Source of the DNA: Omphalotus guepiniiformis
Lineage: Eukaryota > Basidiomycota > Agaricomycetes > Agaricales > Omphalotaceae
Length of the DNA stretch: 64,000 nt
Assembly: GCA_028554645.1 (NCBI GenBank)
Contig: JAQOOI010000079.1
Span: 186,001-250,000 of the forward strand
Direction of reading: 5' to 3'
A program made the translations under genes and the position numbers. Of this stretch, positions 12,409 through 22,770 are shown piece after piece (within the stretch, counting starts at the first letter, position 1; every line of letters starts with the position of its first letter). The notes below the pieces were generated by a model. It was not told the origin of the DNA. It saw nothing but the letters and a program-made list of their open reading frames with translations, and did no database searches.

Positions 12409-13776
12409 TTAGACATCCTCGGCATTCACTTGGTCATCACGCCTCCTCTTTCCTTTGCGATTCTCATCCGCAAGCATAGGCTTAATGGTTTTGGCAAATG
12501 TGTCGATGGTGCGCTGGTGGGTAAAGACTTCATGCATCGACACGAGCTCGATCTCCGTGGTGGCAGGGTCTCCATATTCAGCAATATCGCTCTTGTATAT
12601 ATTTTTGAATACACTGCATTCGATGTTGAGCAAGCATGCAATAAGAATACAACACGCAACATACCTAAGGAGCTCCTCCGCACTTGTGGTGTCTGTACGC
12701 CATTGGTAAAGATCGTTGTCGACTGCCTGCCACCATTTGTCTGGCTCAACTGAGTGCATCTTGCATTCCCAGCGCTTCAAGAGCATATAGCTGTTAGCAA
12801 GAACTATACAGAATACAGAACAACACCAACACATACCAGGAGAGCAATACGCATGTAGACAGTGAGAGTTGGTTGCACACCCTTGTTGCCGATGATGGTC
12901 TTGGTCAAGAGCGCAATGTTTCGATCCTTTGCGCCGGGTGACAAGGAATCCTTAATCTATATATATGATAGGTGACAATCAGTGTGAAGTGCAACTCACA
13001 AGAGATCAACTTGAACGTACCTTTGCCTTGATCTGATTCCGATGTTGAGTGACCAAGTTAGTAATGAACGTGCGCAATTCCTTTACTGCACTCATTTCAT
13101 GCTGGGCTGGCATGTCTCGAACACCTATTACACGCATTGCTTCCTGTTCGCTGTTGAGTTGTAACCTCGCAAATCTTTGTTTGAATAAATACTCACAATG
13201 ACTTTTTCGGCCACATTGCCCTTGTACGAAGTAATCTCGCCAGATAGCAACATACAAAACGAGTAGTTGCGAGCGTCAGTCTTAAGAACGTGGTACGTTA
13301 GCTTGTCAGAGCTGATAATATAAATTGAATTTTACCTTCAGAGTCTCGGGAAGGGTATATGTTTCGGTCTTACAGAGCTTTTCGAGAAGCTCGTTTTGGT
13401 GAAGTATGAACCCTGCCAAATAATAAATATGCTCTCCTTCGTTGGCCTTGAAGAAGCGAGGGTCAGAGGGTGGTTAATGCACAACATAAAGAGGGCAACA
13501 TACCGCTATGAACTTATCCAACAAGCCCGAGGCTTTCGTCTGCAGACCCAAAGTCCGCTTGATGCGCAAACTGAGGTCGGAGAGCTGTTCGTTGATGAGG
13601 CTGTCAGGAGGTGTAAAGATTGCGTCTCCAGTGTGATCGGGAGTGTAATTGTAAGGTTGAGAGAACGAGTTACTGAATTCATCCGGCGCTGGCAGTTCCG
13701 CACGCATGTTCATCAATAACAGCTCCGCAGGAGACAAAAGAGCCGGGTCGAGGTTTGGGTTGGACATTTCAGACAT
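12409..13776 (-). CDS. accessory gene 1 of the DNA transposon, unknown function
   Basis: A spliced gene on the minus strand, divergent from the transposase. The ATG at 13776 starts MSEMSNPNLDPALLSP. Exon blocks with good GT-AG borders run from LDKFIA to ANEGEHIYYLAG, LPETLK, TDARNYSFCMLL, MRVIGVRDMP with ELRTFITNLV, IKDSLSPGAKDRN, then a C-terminal block with YMLLKRWECK and KNIYKSDIAEYGD, ending in a basic tail with KGKRRRDD, a possible nuclear signal. One junction near 12800 does not keep frame in my model, so the exons are approximate. I do not recognise the family. By position it could be a DNA-binding helper like TnpA of CACTA elements; that is inference. Confidence 0.6.
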
Positions 13777-14145
13777 GGCAAGGGACGACGACAGAGATTT
13801 TGATGGGTGAGATAAAAGAAAAGAGAGATAATATATATTGCAGGCCCATCGTGTGCTTTGATACTGGAAGGTGATAAAATGTGGCCCTGCGCGACTTAGA
13901 CCAGAACCATTAGAGGCCAAAGAGAAGATGCCGAAGCCATGAGAGGGCAAAGAGAAGACAGAGACGGGGAGGACGTTGCATGCCATCGTCTGCAGTGTGC
14001 CAAAGGTGCCGGTGAAAGGTCAAAGAAGAAGATTGAGAGAAGTGGCATTTGCGCGCGACGCGACAATGTGCAGGTCACATGCTGATGCTGACACATACAC
14101 TCTGGACTCGGAGGGGATGACCGTGACTTACCGTGAATCAACGAT
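13777..14145. promoter_or_regulatory. bidirectional promoter region of the DNA transposon
   Basis: About 370 bp separate the start codons of accessory gene 1 (13776, minus) and the transposase (14146, plus). Both must be controlled from here. No decisive TATA box was seen. A TATATATT stretch near 13833 is a candidate for the minus-strand gene. Confidence 0.45.
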
Positions 14146-17100
14146 ATGGCTCCCGGAAAAAAACCATTGCCTCCAGGTAAGGAACACTTTTGAAACTTGA
14201 GCTTTGTGCTATACACGCGGCTCACTCCTTATTCTATGTAGGCTTTGAAGAGCAACCTGGTACAAATGGCAAAAAAACTCGATGTATTGTGTGCCGCAAT
14301 ATGGATCCTCTGGGCTCAGGCTCAGATTGGATGCTCCGTTCCTCAGCGAAGCAACATATGGAGTCGGCGAAGCATCGGTACAACACTCAAAGAGAGGAGG
14401 ACTTACAAGCGCAGAAAGATGAACAGCAGGTCAAGCTTCGTGATACATACACTGGCACCAGCAGCTTGCAGGATGTGAGCTTTTCCCTTCCGAATTTCGC
14501 GTCTCGTCCCAGTTTCTCAGATGCCGGCCCATCTATCTTGTCTGGTGACCCCACTTCGCACTCATACCTTGACAATATGGAACCGTTCATGGACCCAAAC
14601 CCTCTTCACAATCCGGAGAACGAACGGGAAAAGATAGCCCAGGAATTTCAGGCACTGATGCTACGGGCAGCTTTTGAAGAAGAATACGAGGAGGATGTAG
14701 GCAATACAAACATTGCGGAACTCATGCGTGAGCTTGGATGTGAGTTATACAATCTTCACTCTGGAATTTCATTGAATGCATTTAAATCATAGTGGATGAG
14801 AATGAAGAAGATGAAGTGCTTGGCAACGATGAAAATGCATTCCGACCAACTGCAGCTATCGATAATATGTCCGATTATTCGCCTTATCCCAACAAACTGG
14901 TACGCTATTCGCCGTCGATAGCGACTACTTAATATCTCTACTCAAACTTTCTGTTAGATGCTGTTGCTTGATATCATGGACAATCTTCCTCGATTACGGC
15001 TGTCATCTGCGCATTTCAAGTTAATTCTTTGGCTATTGAAGGAATCTGGTGTCACAAATGTTCCATCTTACTCCGCGTTCCGAGATATGCAAAAGAACCT
15101 TGACTCAATGTGTAGTAACGAACCAATTCCTTGCACGTCCACGCTTGGTAACCACTTTTTCGTCAACGATCCTCGAGAAGCAATCAAACGGGTAAAGTAC
15201 ACCCCTGTTACGTTCCTGATATTGTATAGCTAACCTGTACACTCACTCAGAATTTTGCCAACCCGCAGGTTGCGCCCCATCTAAACTTCTATCCAGAGGA
15301 GACCACAGGGCCTGTTTCAGAAGTATGGCAATGTGAACGCTGGAAGGAATATGACCCATCGCAACATACTCCAATGTATTCCACAGGAGGAAAGCAGTTC
15401 TATATTGAAGAGGTGTCGAAGCTGTATGATGGTCGCATGGTGATTCCGATTACCTGGCTGAAGCGCGATGGGATTTTATATGCGGACTCAAATCTGATTT
15501 TGATTACTGCGGAGGTGTGTTTTAGTCGAGCTATATATACATGCTATATTTATTGTTACTTAGGAAGGAAAATGGGTCCGTAGCCACGAAGTTGTCTCTG
15601 TTCCCTCCGATCAATTTCACTTGAACCACATTGACATCATGCAATCAATTCAAGGTGCGATTCCCTGGAACCGTGAGTTTCTTTGTATGGAATATGTGTA
15701 TCGAGAGCAACCGTAACAGTAACGGTGTTCATAGATCCTGACGAACTGCCCGAAATGCCCAATCCAAATCGCAAGCTGGTACCTGAGGGCTACGATCTTT
15801 ACGATATCTTCATGCCAGTGTGGGCGGGTGATGTTTCTGGCAACAAATCTAAGCAGTATAACAAACACATCAACATCTATGCAGCCAACTCGAACCTTCC
15901 TGGCCGCCTGCTTCAGCAAGAATATTTTGTACAATTTGTATCGACTTCACCAAACGCAAGTTCTCCTGAGCAATTCTCCGTCATTAAGGATATATTTAAG
16001 TGCGTAATGTTTTTTTTCTCATTGAGGGTGGATAGTATTTCCTAATTTCATGATGTAGCAAAACATGCACTGAACCCATTATATGCTTTAACGTGGCCAC
16101 CAAACGAATGTGTGGAGTGCGAGTGCGACCTCCTGCACTTCCCGCGGACAATCCTCAGCAGGCGGAAGAGGCTTCGCACATTGGCGGCAATTCACTTTGT
16201 CGATGTAGAAAATGTAATGTGGGTGGGCCACCGGAGATTACAGAGTCAGACAAAGGCTATCATGAAATGTATACGGTATGCATTTATTCATTTCGCTTTA
16301 CAGTTTATGTCTTTAACACCATGTGCTACTTAGACTGGGGTCGCTCGCTCCGCTGCAGAGACGAAGAGGCGGCTTGAGCTTCAGCTGAAGTTGGCAATGA
16401 GTGGCAACAAGAAGGCTGTAGTCGAAGCACAGCGAGGAACTGGAACGAAGGACAAAGTCGCAGAATATTGGATTCAACTTTTGCTCACCAAACATGACGA
16501 GATAGAAAAGACCGACCCACACAAGACCAACGACGAAATTACTGCTGAGCTTGAGCAATGGTTTCAGGAACAGCCAGGAGATAAAATGAATCCCTTACTT
16601 GACATTGATGGTTGAGTCAGACCTTTTTTTGGGTGCCAAAAGTTCTAATGGTTATGTTTGAAGGCCTTGACCCAACGCAAGATACTCCGGTGGAAATTCT
16701 ACATACAATACTTCTTGGGGTGGTGAAATATGTCTGGCACATGTTCCATACATCACTCAGCGAAGCAAACCGGGAGCTCTTTGTCACCCGATTACAATCC
16801 ACTGATATTGACGGTCTTACAATCCCACCTTTACGGGCAGCGTACATGATGCAATATCGCAACAATTTGATTGGGAAGCATTTCAAAACTCTTATGCAGA
16901 CCATGGTCTTCCACGTACATGGTCTTGTCACTCCTGACGAATTTACGCTCGTAAAGTCAGTTGGATCGCTGGGTGCGATGCTCTGGGTACACGAGATTGA
17001 AAACATGGACAAGTATTTGGTATGTGATAATGCAATTACACCAAAAATTCATATCTAAACTGAAGTTGATAGCAAGATCTTGAAATTGTAATCGCGAATA

Positions 17101-18545
17101 CTCTGGACGCTTTCGCTGCTGTGGATCCTGCAAAGATCATCAATAAGATCAAGATCCATCTTCTGCCACATCTCATATCCGACATTCGACGATTTGGACC
17201 AGCGATCCGTAACTCAACGGAAATTTTTGAATGTTTCAACGCGATCTTCCGCCTATGCTCTGTGTACAGCAACCATCAAGCACCCAGTCGAGATATTGCA
17301 CGCAAGTTCACCTCAATGGATCGCTTGAAGCATATATTGAGTGGAGGATACTGGCTTTACAAGGACGAATGGGTTCAAGCATCATTACGTGTGCGAAGGG
17401 TGTTGATGTCGCATCCCATTATCCAGCGACATCTGGGCTGGATATCTTCCACACATATTCAACCAGGTAAGTTTGTTTCCAAATCTAGAACGGCAATTTC
17501 TTAACTTTGTACCAGGGAAAATGACGCCACTTGCGAAGAAGAAAACCGAAAGCTGTGACTGGTCAGAAACTAAGGCGGCAACGGCGATACAGCAAGCCTG
17601 GCCCAAATGGAATACCAATCAGTCCGTCATTGCTCGGTCTGGTGACCGTTGCCTTCTGAATTCTTGGGTTGCAGTACAACTTGACTCAGATACAGTATGT
17701 ATGAACTATCTCTCCATCCACCAGCAACTAATTGAAGCACTCATAGAGTTTTGCTATCGGCCGAATCGTTGAGCTGCTTTCACCTGAGATACAAATGCCC
17801 AGTACTTCAACTTCAATTCCCGAAAACCTAGTCACAGTCGAGCGATTCACTGTGGGTCAAAATCGACATCCAGATTTCGAAATGCCCGTCGTGTATCGCC
17901 CACCTGCCAATGAAGGAAACAGGTTTTTAAGTGTTGCGCCAAAGGTGATGTTGGTTAAGTTCTGACCATCCAAGATTGAGTCTAAAATATTTTACATAGG
18001 ACGTACTGTTTCGTTTGTCTGTTCAGCACGACTGTCATCTCAAGGGCTGCGTTGCTTCAGGATCTCGCCCGGTTATTCAGGAGCGACAGGAGACTCATCG
18101 TAGAGTCAATGTCATCATTCATACTGATGACGACTGCTTTGTTATTAACACGCATGCACTGCACAACGCCATGCTGTTGCGAAAACTACTTCCAGTGCTG
18201 ACTTCCCCAAAGGTAATACATATAGACAGGGAGAAATGGCATGGAGAAGTTGCAGCGAAGCTTCGTGCATTGCAATCTGACAAACGTCGAAGGACTCAAG
18301 AAAAGCGGAAAGCAACATTAGAAGCAAACAAGAAGAGGGCAGTTGCACGACAAGCCACAATGGAAGATGGTTCACCTGATGACGACCAACTCGATCTCCT
18401 AGGTACCATCGATGAAATTTTGACCTCTATGGACGACGTCGATGGCGAGAATGTGTTTGAAAGAGGCGAAAATGAGGGCAGTACTATGGAAGAACAAACA
18501 CCGGCTGGGACAGGCCATTCACGCAAGCGGCGACGCAAGGATTGA
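14146..18545 (+). CDS. transposase-like protein, about 1224 aa, 14 exons
   Basis: Probable transposase of the inserted element. With GT-AG introns of about 48-65 nt the exons are 14146-14176, 14242-14739, 14793-14899, 14958-15191, 15251-15514, 15564-15672, 15735-15999, 16059-16275, 16334-16610, 16664-17019, 17073-17466, 17516-17694, 17747-17944 and 18000-18545. They sum to 1225 codons in frame. The N-terminus has CIVC and a later H-x5-H (QHMESAKH), a BED or C2H2-like finger. Central blocks include LPGRLLQQEYFVQFVST, a CRCRKC zinc motif, DTPVEILHTILLGVVKY and PSRDIARKFTSMDR. The C-terminus is basic (SRKRRRKD). I remember such proteins as a repeated family in Agaricomycetes, but cannot name the superfamily or assign the DDE residues. 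No stop interrupts it. Confidence 0.75.
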
Positions 18546-18586
18546 AAGATACAATGTATTTCATTTGGCTATTTGTATAACACACT

Positions 18587-19509
18587 TTATTCACGTTTCT
18601 CATCGGATTCGGTGGTGGTGGGACGAGAAGCTGTGAGATCTTTATGAATGTAACATATCGGCCTAACACAAGGATCCTCGCATTCGGATTCTGACTCAAT
18701 GACAGATTCATCAGAACTGTCTACAAGCCGTCGTGCAAGCTATGAAACGTCGTCAATCAGTATATATATCATATGATATATGAAAGGTAGAGATTCTATA
18801 CCATTCGTTCAAAATCACGAAGCGGTGACGGAGTGATAAAAGGTGAGCAATGAGCCACATTCTCCTCCACATTCTCCTCTGTATTCTTCAGCACTGAACT
18901 ATCTCTTGCCCTGACGATGTGCGCTCGGCTGATACGATCTGGTTCTGAATCCGGGATACTGATAGCTGGAGAGACTGAACGTTGGTAACGGGCACCAGAA
19001 AGTACAGGGCCATTTGCGGAGAAGATCATATTGAAAATCTATAATATCAATGTGAGCGTTATACATACTAAATCCCGAAAAAGTTGATGAAAACTTACAA
19101 TAGGTGCGTTCGAACCCGTCTTCACAGTTACAGACAAGGGCCTCGAAGCCGGCCCACAAAAGATATTAATGCCTTCAGTCGAAGAAAGCTCGATATGCTC
19201 GGAGTCACTGGTCATAGGAAAATGTTCAATATAGGGTCTGAGGAAGGCAATATATAGCTTGAAAATACCTGGTCAAAGCCCAATGGCCTAAGCTAAAACC
19301 TGATGAAAAGTTGGTGTCCTACAGAATGTGGCTGCAGGCTCGAGTGTTGTTACCGTGGTGTGCTGCCAGTTGAGGCCAAATTGACAACAAAGCGCGCGTC
19401 GTGTTGAGGTTTCCCACGGAGTCTCTGGCTGGTCTCGCTCGTATACCTTCGGTGGACCTCTTGGCTTAAACATATCAAATTGATACCTAGTGGTGCGACT
19501 ACTCGACAT
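18587..19509 (-). CDS. accessory gene 2 of the DNA transposon, unknown function
   Basis: A small spliced minus-strand gene, tail to tail with the transposase (stops 41 bp apart). The ATG at 19509 starts MSSSRTTRYQFDMFKPRGPP. Exon blocks then read EHFPMTSDSEHIELSS with NIFCGPASRPLSV, MIFSANGPVLSGARY with SISIP-like and PLRDFERMV, and a last exon ending TASRPTTTESDEKRE with the stop at 18587. Introns at about 19030-19100 and 18735-18800 have good borders. The first one, near 19235-19300, is uncertain. The protein would be about 220 aa, Ser/Glu-rich and probably largely disordered. I do not recognise it. Confidence 0.5.
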
Positions 19510-19576
19510 AGATACAGGAGCTCTCTCTGGTGGCTACATCATTACATTGACTTGCCCTGGATTTTCTTTTGCGGTG

Positions 19577-20677
19577 TAGGAGAAGCTGAGAGCTATCCTA
19601 AACAAGAAATATAACCTGAGTACAAATCTGACCAAAAAGAGATGTATAGGGGTAAAACTTGAAATAAACAGTTACTGTACCTTACTGTGGCTGATAGAAA
19701 CGATGAAGCCTGGTCTAGATAAGCTCTAGAGCTTCTACACAACTCCTAATGCTGCCCTAAGTAGAGGAGAATGTGCCAATTTTGGAGAAACTTATAGGGG
19801 ACCAGATTTGCAATGCACTGAGGAGAATGTCACCTGTCAGGATACTGGTTGCTATTTACAGGTTCTGGACCTTTATTTAGGTACCCTGGGTACGTCCTAA
19901 CACACCTAGAACGCGGACAAAGCGATAAATTTCTGTTTTTATACCAATCTATACCCAAAGTTCCTACATTTTGACTATCTAACTGGAAAATTACCTAGAA
20001 AACTACCTAAAAAGAATCCAATCTCTGCTCAATTGATACTTACTTACTTTTGACTCATTTACTGTTCAGATTACTCTTTTAATTTCGAGATATATGTTTG
20101 ATTTTATGATTTAGTATATATAGCTTACAGAGTATCTATTTAGATTTTCTTAAGCAAGTACTGCCCAAAGCTACAAGCCAAAGCAGGAAAACCTTCTTAG
20201 ACGAAATATAGCCTGGCTCTTTAGAGTTCAGTTCGAGAAATATCCAGTTGTGAAAACTTCTGTAAAGTCCCTTGTGGCAGATAAATTGAAAGAGATACTG
20301 AATCTTTGCTGAAACTGCTGTTCTGTCTGTGCTGAATCTGCCTGCTGAAACTGTCTGTGCTGCATCTGAAACTGTTCCCTGCATTGTCTGACCATTGGAT
20401 CGAGTTTAAACATCGAGATTGATTGTCCTGAATCCCTCCTGAACCCTGAAACCACCCTTACCTTCTGTCTGAATCTTGTGTTTTGAGATACCCTCTGCCA
20501 TTTTTCACCCAGATTGAGATAAAGACATCTGTAACCCTGCAGATTCAAAGTTCAATTGTTGCGTCTAACTGTGCGGAATCTCTGACAACGCCAGTCACAC
20601 CTCACCCTACATCATTTTGATTTGAGTTGGATTGTGCTCATTTGAGTATCTCTCTCGTTCATTTCATAGTCACTACA
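19577..20677 (+). repeat. 5' LTR of element B, second part
   Basis: It resumes the LTR at TAGGAGAAG after the DNA transposon and ends CACTACA at 20677, directly before the primer-binding site. It carries a TATATATAG box near 20114, a CTGAA(A/T)CTG-rich stretch (20290-20470) and the conserved signature at 20571-20594. I noted one base difference from the 3' LTR: C at about 20237 where the other copies have T. Confidence 0.95.
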
Positions 20678-20698
20678 TCTGGAGCCCACCGCGAGGGG
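20678..20698 (+). other. primer-binding site of element B
   Basis: TCTGGAGCCCACCGCGAGGG plus G follows the LTR end. The same 21 bases follow the LTR of element C at 48657. TGGAGCC at two bases from the LTR is the usual place for tRNA annealing. The primer tRNA would end GGGCUCCA, with U before CCA, which is unusual and would fit a Cys-type or similar tRNA. The tRNA is not identified. Confidence 0.75.
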
Positions 20699-20850
20699 TG
20701 GCTTTAGACTTGATAATTGAACTATCTGTGTATTTACACGTGTCTGGAAATAAATCTGGACTTTTTCTGTGTTGAACTTTGCCCTGTTCCTCACTTAGCA
20801 ACAATTTCCTTGAAGTTGTTGAACCATCTATAAGTTTTATAACTTAGAGT

Positions 20851-22749
20851 TTGCTTGTCAAAATTAGCAGCTCACAGAGAAACACACGTCCTAGAAAGAC
20901 TAAGAATTCTGAGAGAGCTGGAACAGAAGAATTGTCACTGAACCAGTCATCCAGAAGGAAAAGTTCCAAAGGAAAAGAGAAAGAAGTCATACCTGAACCA
21001 GCTTCAAGTTCCCTTTCGTCTCTTTCGTCCCTAAGTACGATTCCTGAACGGAATACACCTCCAGATTTATCTGAACTCTCAGCTAGATACAAGAAAAATA
21101 AGAGGAACTTTGTTAACAGTCCTCAATATTTTGCCTTGACACATAAAAGAATCCCTGTTAAAATAATAAGGAACCCGAGAAACAATATGTCTACTCATGA
21201 CAATGCTACTGGGAATGAAGCTCCCCAACAACAAGGACCTACCCAAGGACCTGTTGAGATGGAAGAGATCTTCATTTTTGGAAATGCAACAGGAATGCAG
21301 ATTCCTGTTCCTGCAGCTAAAGAGTTGCAAAATGAGAAACTACCTAAAGTCTCTAAGCAGGCCCCCATCTTCGATAAGAAACATCCATCTGAATTGGTTG
21401 CATGGTTGGCAGAGCTGGAAGGCATCTTTGTGTCAACCGGAACAAAAACAGATGCGGCTAAAGTGATGTTGGCACTCAGATACATGGAGTTCCATACCCG
21501 TGAAGAGTTTCAACGGCTTCAAGCTGTTAAAGATTTGGATTGGGATGCTTTCAAAGAGGCATTAATGAAAAATTTCCCTGAATCTGCAGATAGAGGACTG
21601 GGATCTAGACAAAGATTGTATGCTATCATTGATGCATATAAGCTCATAGTGCTTGGTGCTATTCAGAAACTGATGGCATTTAAAAGGGAGTATGAGATTG
21701 AGTATGAGAAACTATCTTCTGGTACCACACCTGTAGTATCAAACTCAGAAGCTGTAGCTGGTTTCTTGAGTGCACTAGATGAACCCTTCAGAAGGAAACT
21801 TCTGGACCGCTTAGAAAACAAAGTGATCAATGGCCACTTACAAGTTCAGAGAGAGGATGACCCTTTTACTCTGAAAGATGTAATGTCTGAGGCTGAAAAA
21901 CTCTGTTCTGTAAAAAGAGCAGGGGGATACAACTTTGGTTTATTCTTGAATGGTCCAAATCTGGCAGAAGGATACTCTAGGATACTCCCAACAACTGAGC
22001 AGAGTGCTACAAGGAAGTTATATGATCCTTACCAAGTAGCATCTACTGTGAAGTCAGAACCAGATCAGTGGGCAATGAAATTGTCTGCAACAGTGGATAG
22101 TCACCAGAACCAGTTTAACCAGATTAGACAAGCCCAGGAAACGAATCTGGCAGCTCTTGCAAAGCTATCTGAGACAGTTGCTAACTTGGCAAAAATGACC
22201 CAAGCAACTTCTAGCTCAGTTAGGATGAACATGAATGCTCCAAATTCCCAATCTGGACCTGGAATGAACTCTAATGGACACAATAGTGTACAAAGATCGT
22301 CCCAGATGTCATCTGTGAATAATAATACTCATGCTGACTCCAATTGCTATATGTGTGATGAGCCTGGACATAGATCTATGGACTGTCCACATCAACTTAG
22401 ATTTATCAGGTTGGGGTGGATGATCAAGAATAGTGCTGGTAAATGGGCATTGAAAGATGGAGTATATTGGCCAAGAGCTGATCCGTCTGATACTCGGTCT
22501 AAGAAAGAGAAGATTGAGGAAATTGCCAAAAGACATGGATGGGAACAACCTTCCTCTCATGTTGACCAGAACTTGTATGCTTTTGAAGATGAGGATTCGG
22601 CTATAGCAGGTCCCTCTCAAAGTAGTTCATTAGATGCTATCAACAGCCTTGTTGCTCAATTCAGTCAGGTTTGCAATACTTTGCAGAATCTGGCACCAGC
22701 AGCTAAATCTGAAACTAAGCAGATTTTGAAACGAGGAAAACAACTCTGA
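20851..22749 (+). CDS. Gag of element B
   Basis: Structural protein of the element's particle. The open frame runs to TGA at 22747-22749. The part from 20851 has no ATG. The first ATG in frame is at 21187 (MSTHDNATGNEA), so either translation starts at a non-AUG codon or the basic Ser/Lys-rich stretch upstream is not translated; element C has the same arrangement. The capsid region follows, with FDKKHPSELVAWLAELEGIF and LRYMEFHTREEFQRLQ. A single zinc knuckle CYMCDEPGHRSMDC (CX2CX4HX4C) lies at about 22349-22390. The stop is in frame with pro. No inactivating change is seen. Confidence 0.88.
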   Translation: MLVKISSSQRNTRPRKTKNSERAGTEELSLNQSSRRKSSKGKEKEVIPEPASSSLSSLSSLSTIPERNTPPDLSELSARYKKNKRNFVNSPQYFALTHKRIPVKIIRNPRNNMSTHDNATGNEAPQQQGPTQGPVEMEEIFIFGNATGMQIPVPAAKELQNEKLPKVSKQAPIFDKKHPSELVAWLAELEGIFVSTGTKTDAAKVMLALRYMEFHTREEFQRLQAVKDLDWDAFKEALMKNFPESADRGLGSRQRLYAIIDAYKLIVLGAIQKLMAFKREYEIEYEKLSSGTTPVVSNSEAVAGFLSALDEPFRRKLLDRLENKVINGHLQVQREDDPFTLKDVMSEAEKLCSVKRAGGYNFGLFLNGPNLAEGYSRILPTTEQSATRKLYDPYQVASTVKSEPDQWAMKLSATVDSHQNQFNQIRQAQETNLAALAKLSETVANLAKMTQATSSSVRMNMNAPNSQSGPGMNSNGHNSVQRSSQMSSVNNNTHADSNCYMCDEPGHRSMDCPHQLRFIRLGWMIKNSAGKWALKDGVYWPRADPSDTRSKKEKIEEIAKRHGWEQPSSHVDQNLYAFEDEDSAIAGPSQSSSLDAINSLVAQFSQVCNTLQNLAPAAKSETKQILKRGKQL

Positions 22750-22770
22750 GTCGAAAAACTAGAGTTTCCA

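Larger units (their letters stand above)
11872..19576. mobile_element. 7.7-kb DNA transposon with three genes, inserted in the B LTR
   Basis: The intact LTR copies read CCTAGG at this spot (34258-34263), while here the left side reads CCTA-CACCGTAAAA and the right side TTTTGCGGTG-TAGG. This defines a TA target duplication (11870-11871, 19577-19578) and short terminal inverted repeats CACCG(T/C)AAAA. CAC-type ends with a TA duplication fit the CMC (CACTA/Mirage/Chapaev) group, though the family call is tentative. It holds a long transposase-like gene on + and two unknown genes on -. The insertion is younger than element B. Confidence 0.93.

Noticed and set aside
12163..12425. Coding ORFs downstream of accessory gene 1 (both strands)
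   Set aside because: Short, overlapping and outside the exon blocks with good splice sites. Most likely the 3' untranslated region of the transposon gene.
20228..20548. 106-codon antisense ORF (MNLQGYRCLYLNLGEK), present three times
   Set aside because: It lies in the B LTR and recurs only because the LTR copies are recent. The diverged solo LTR does not keep the frame.
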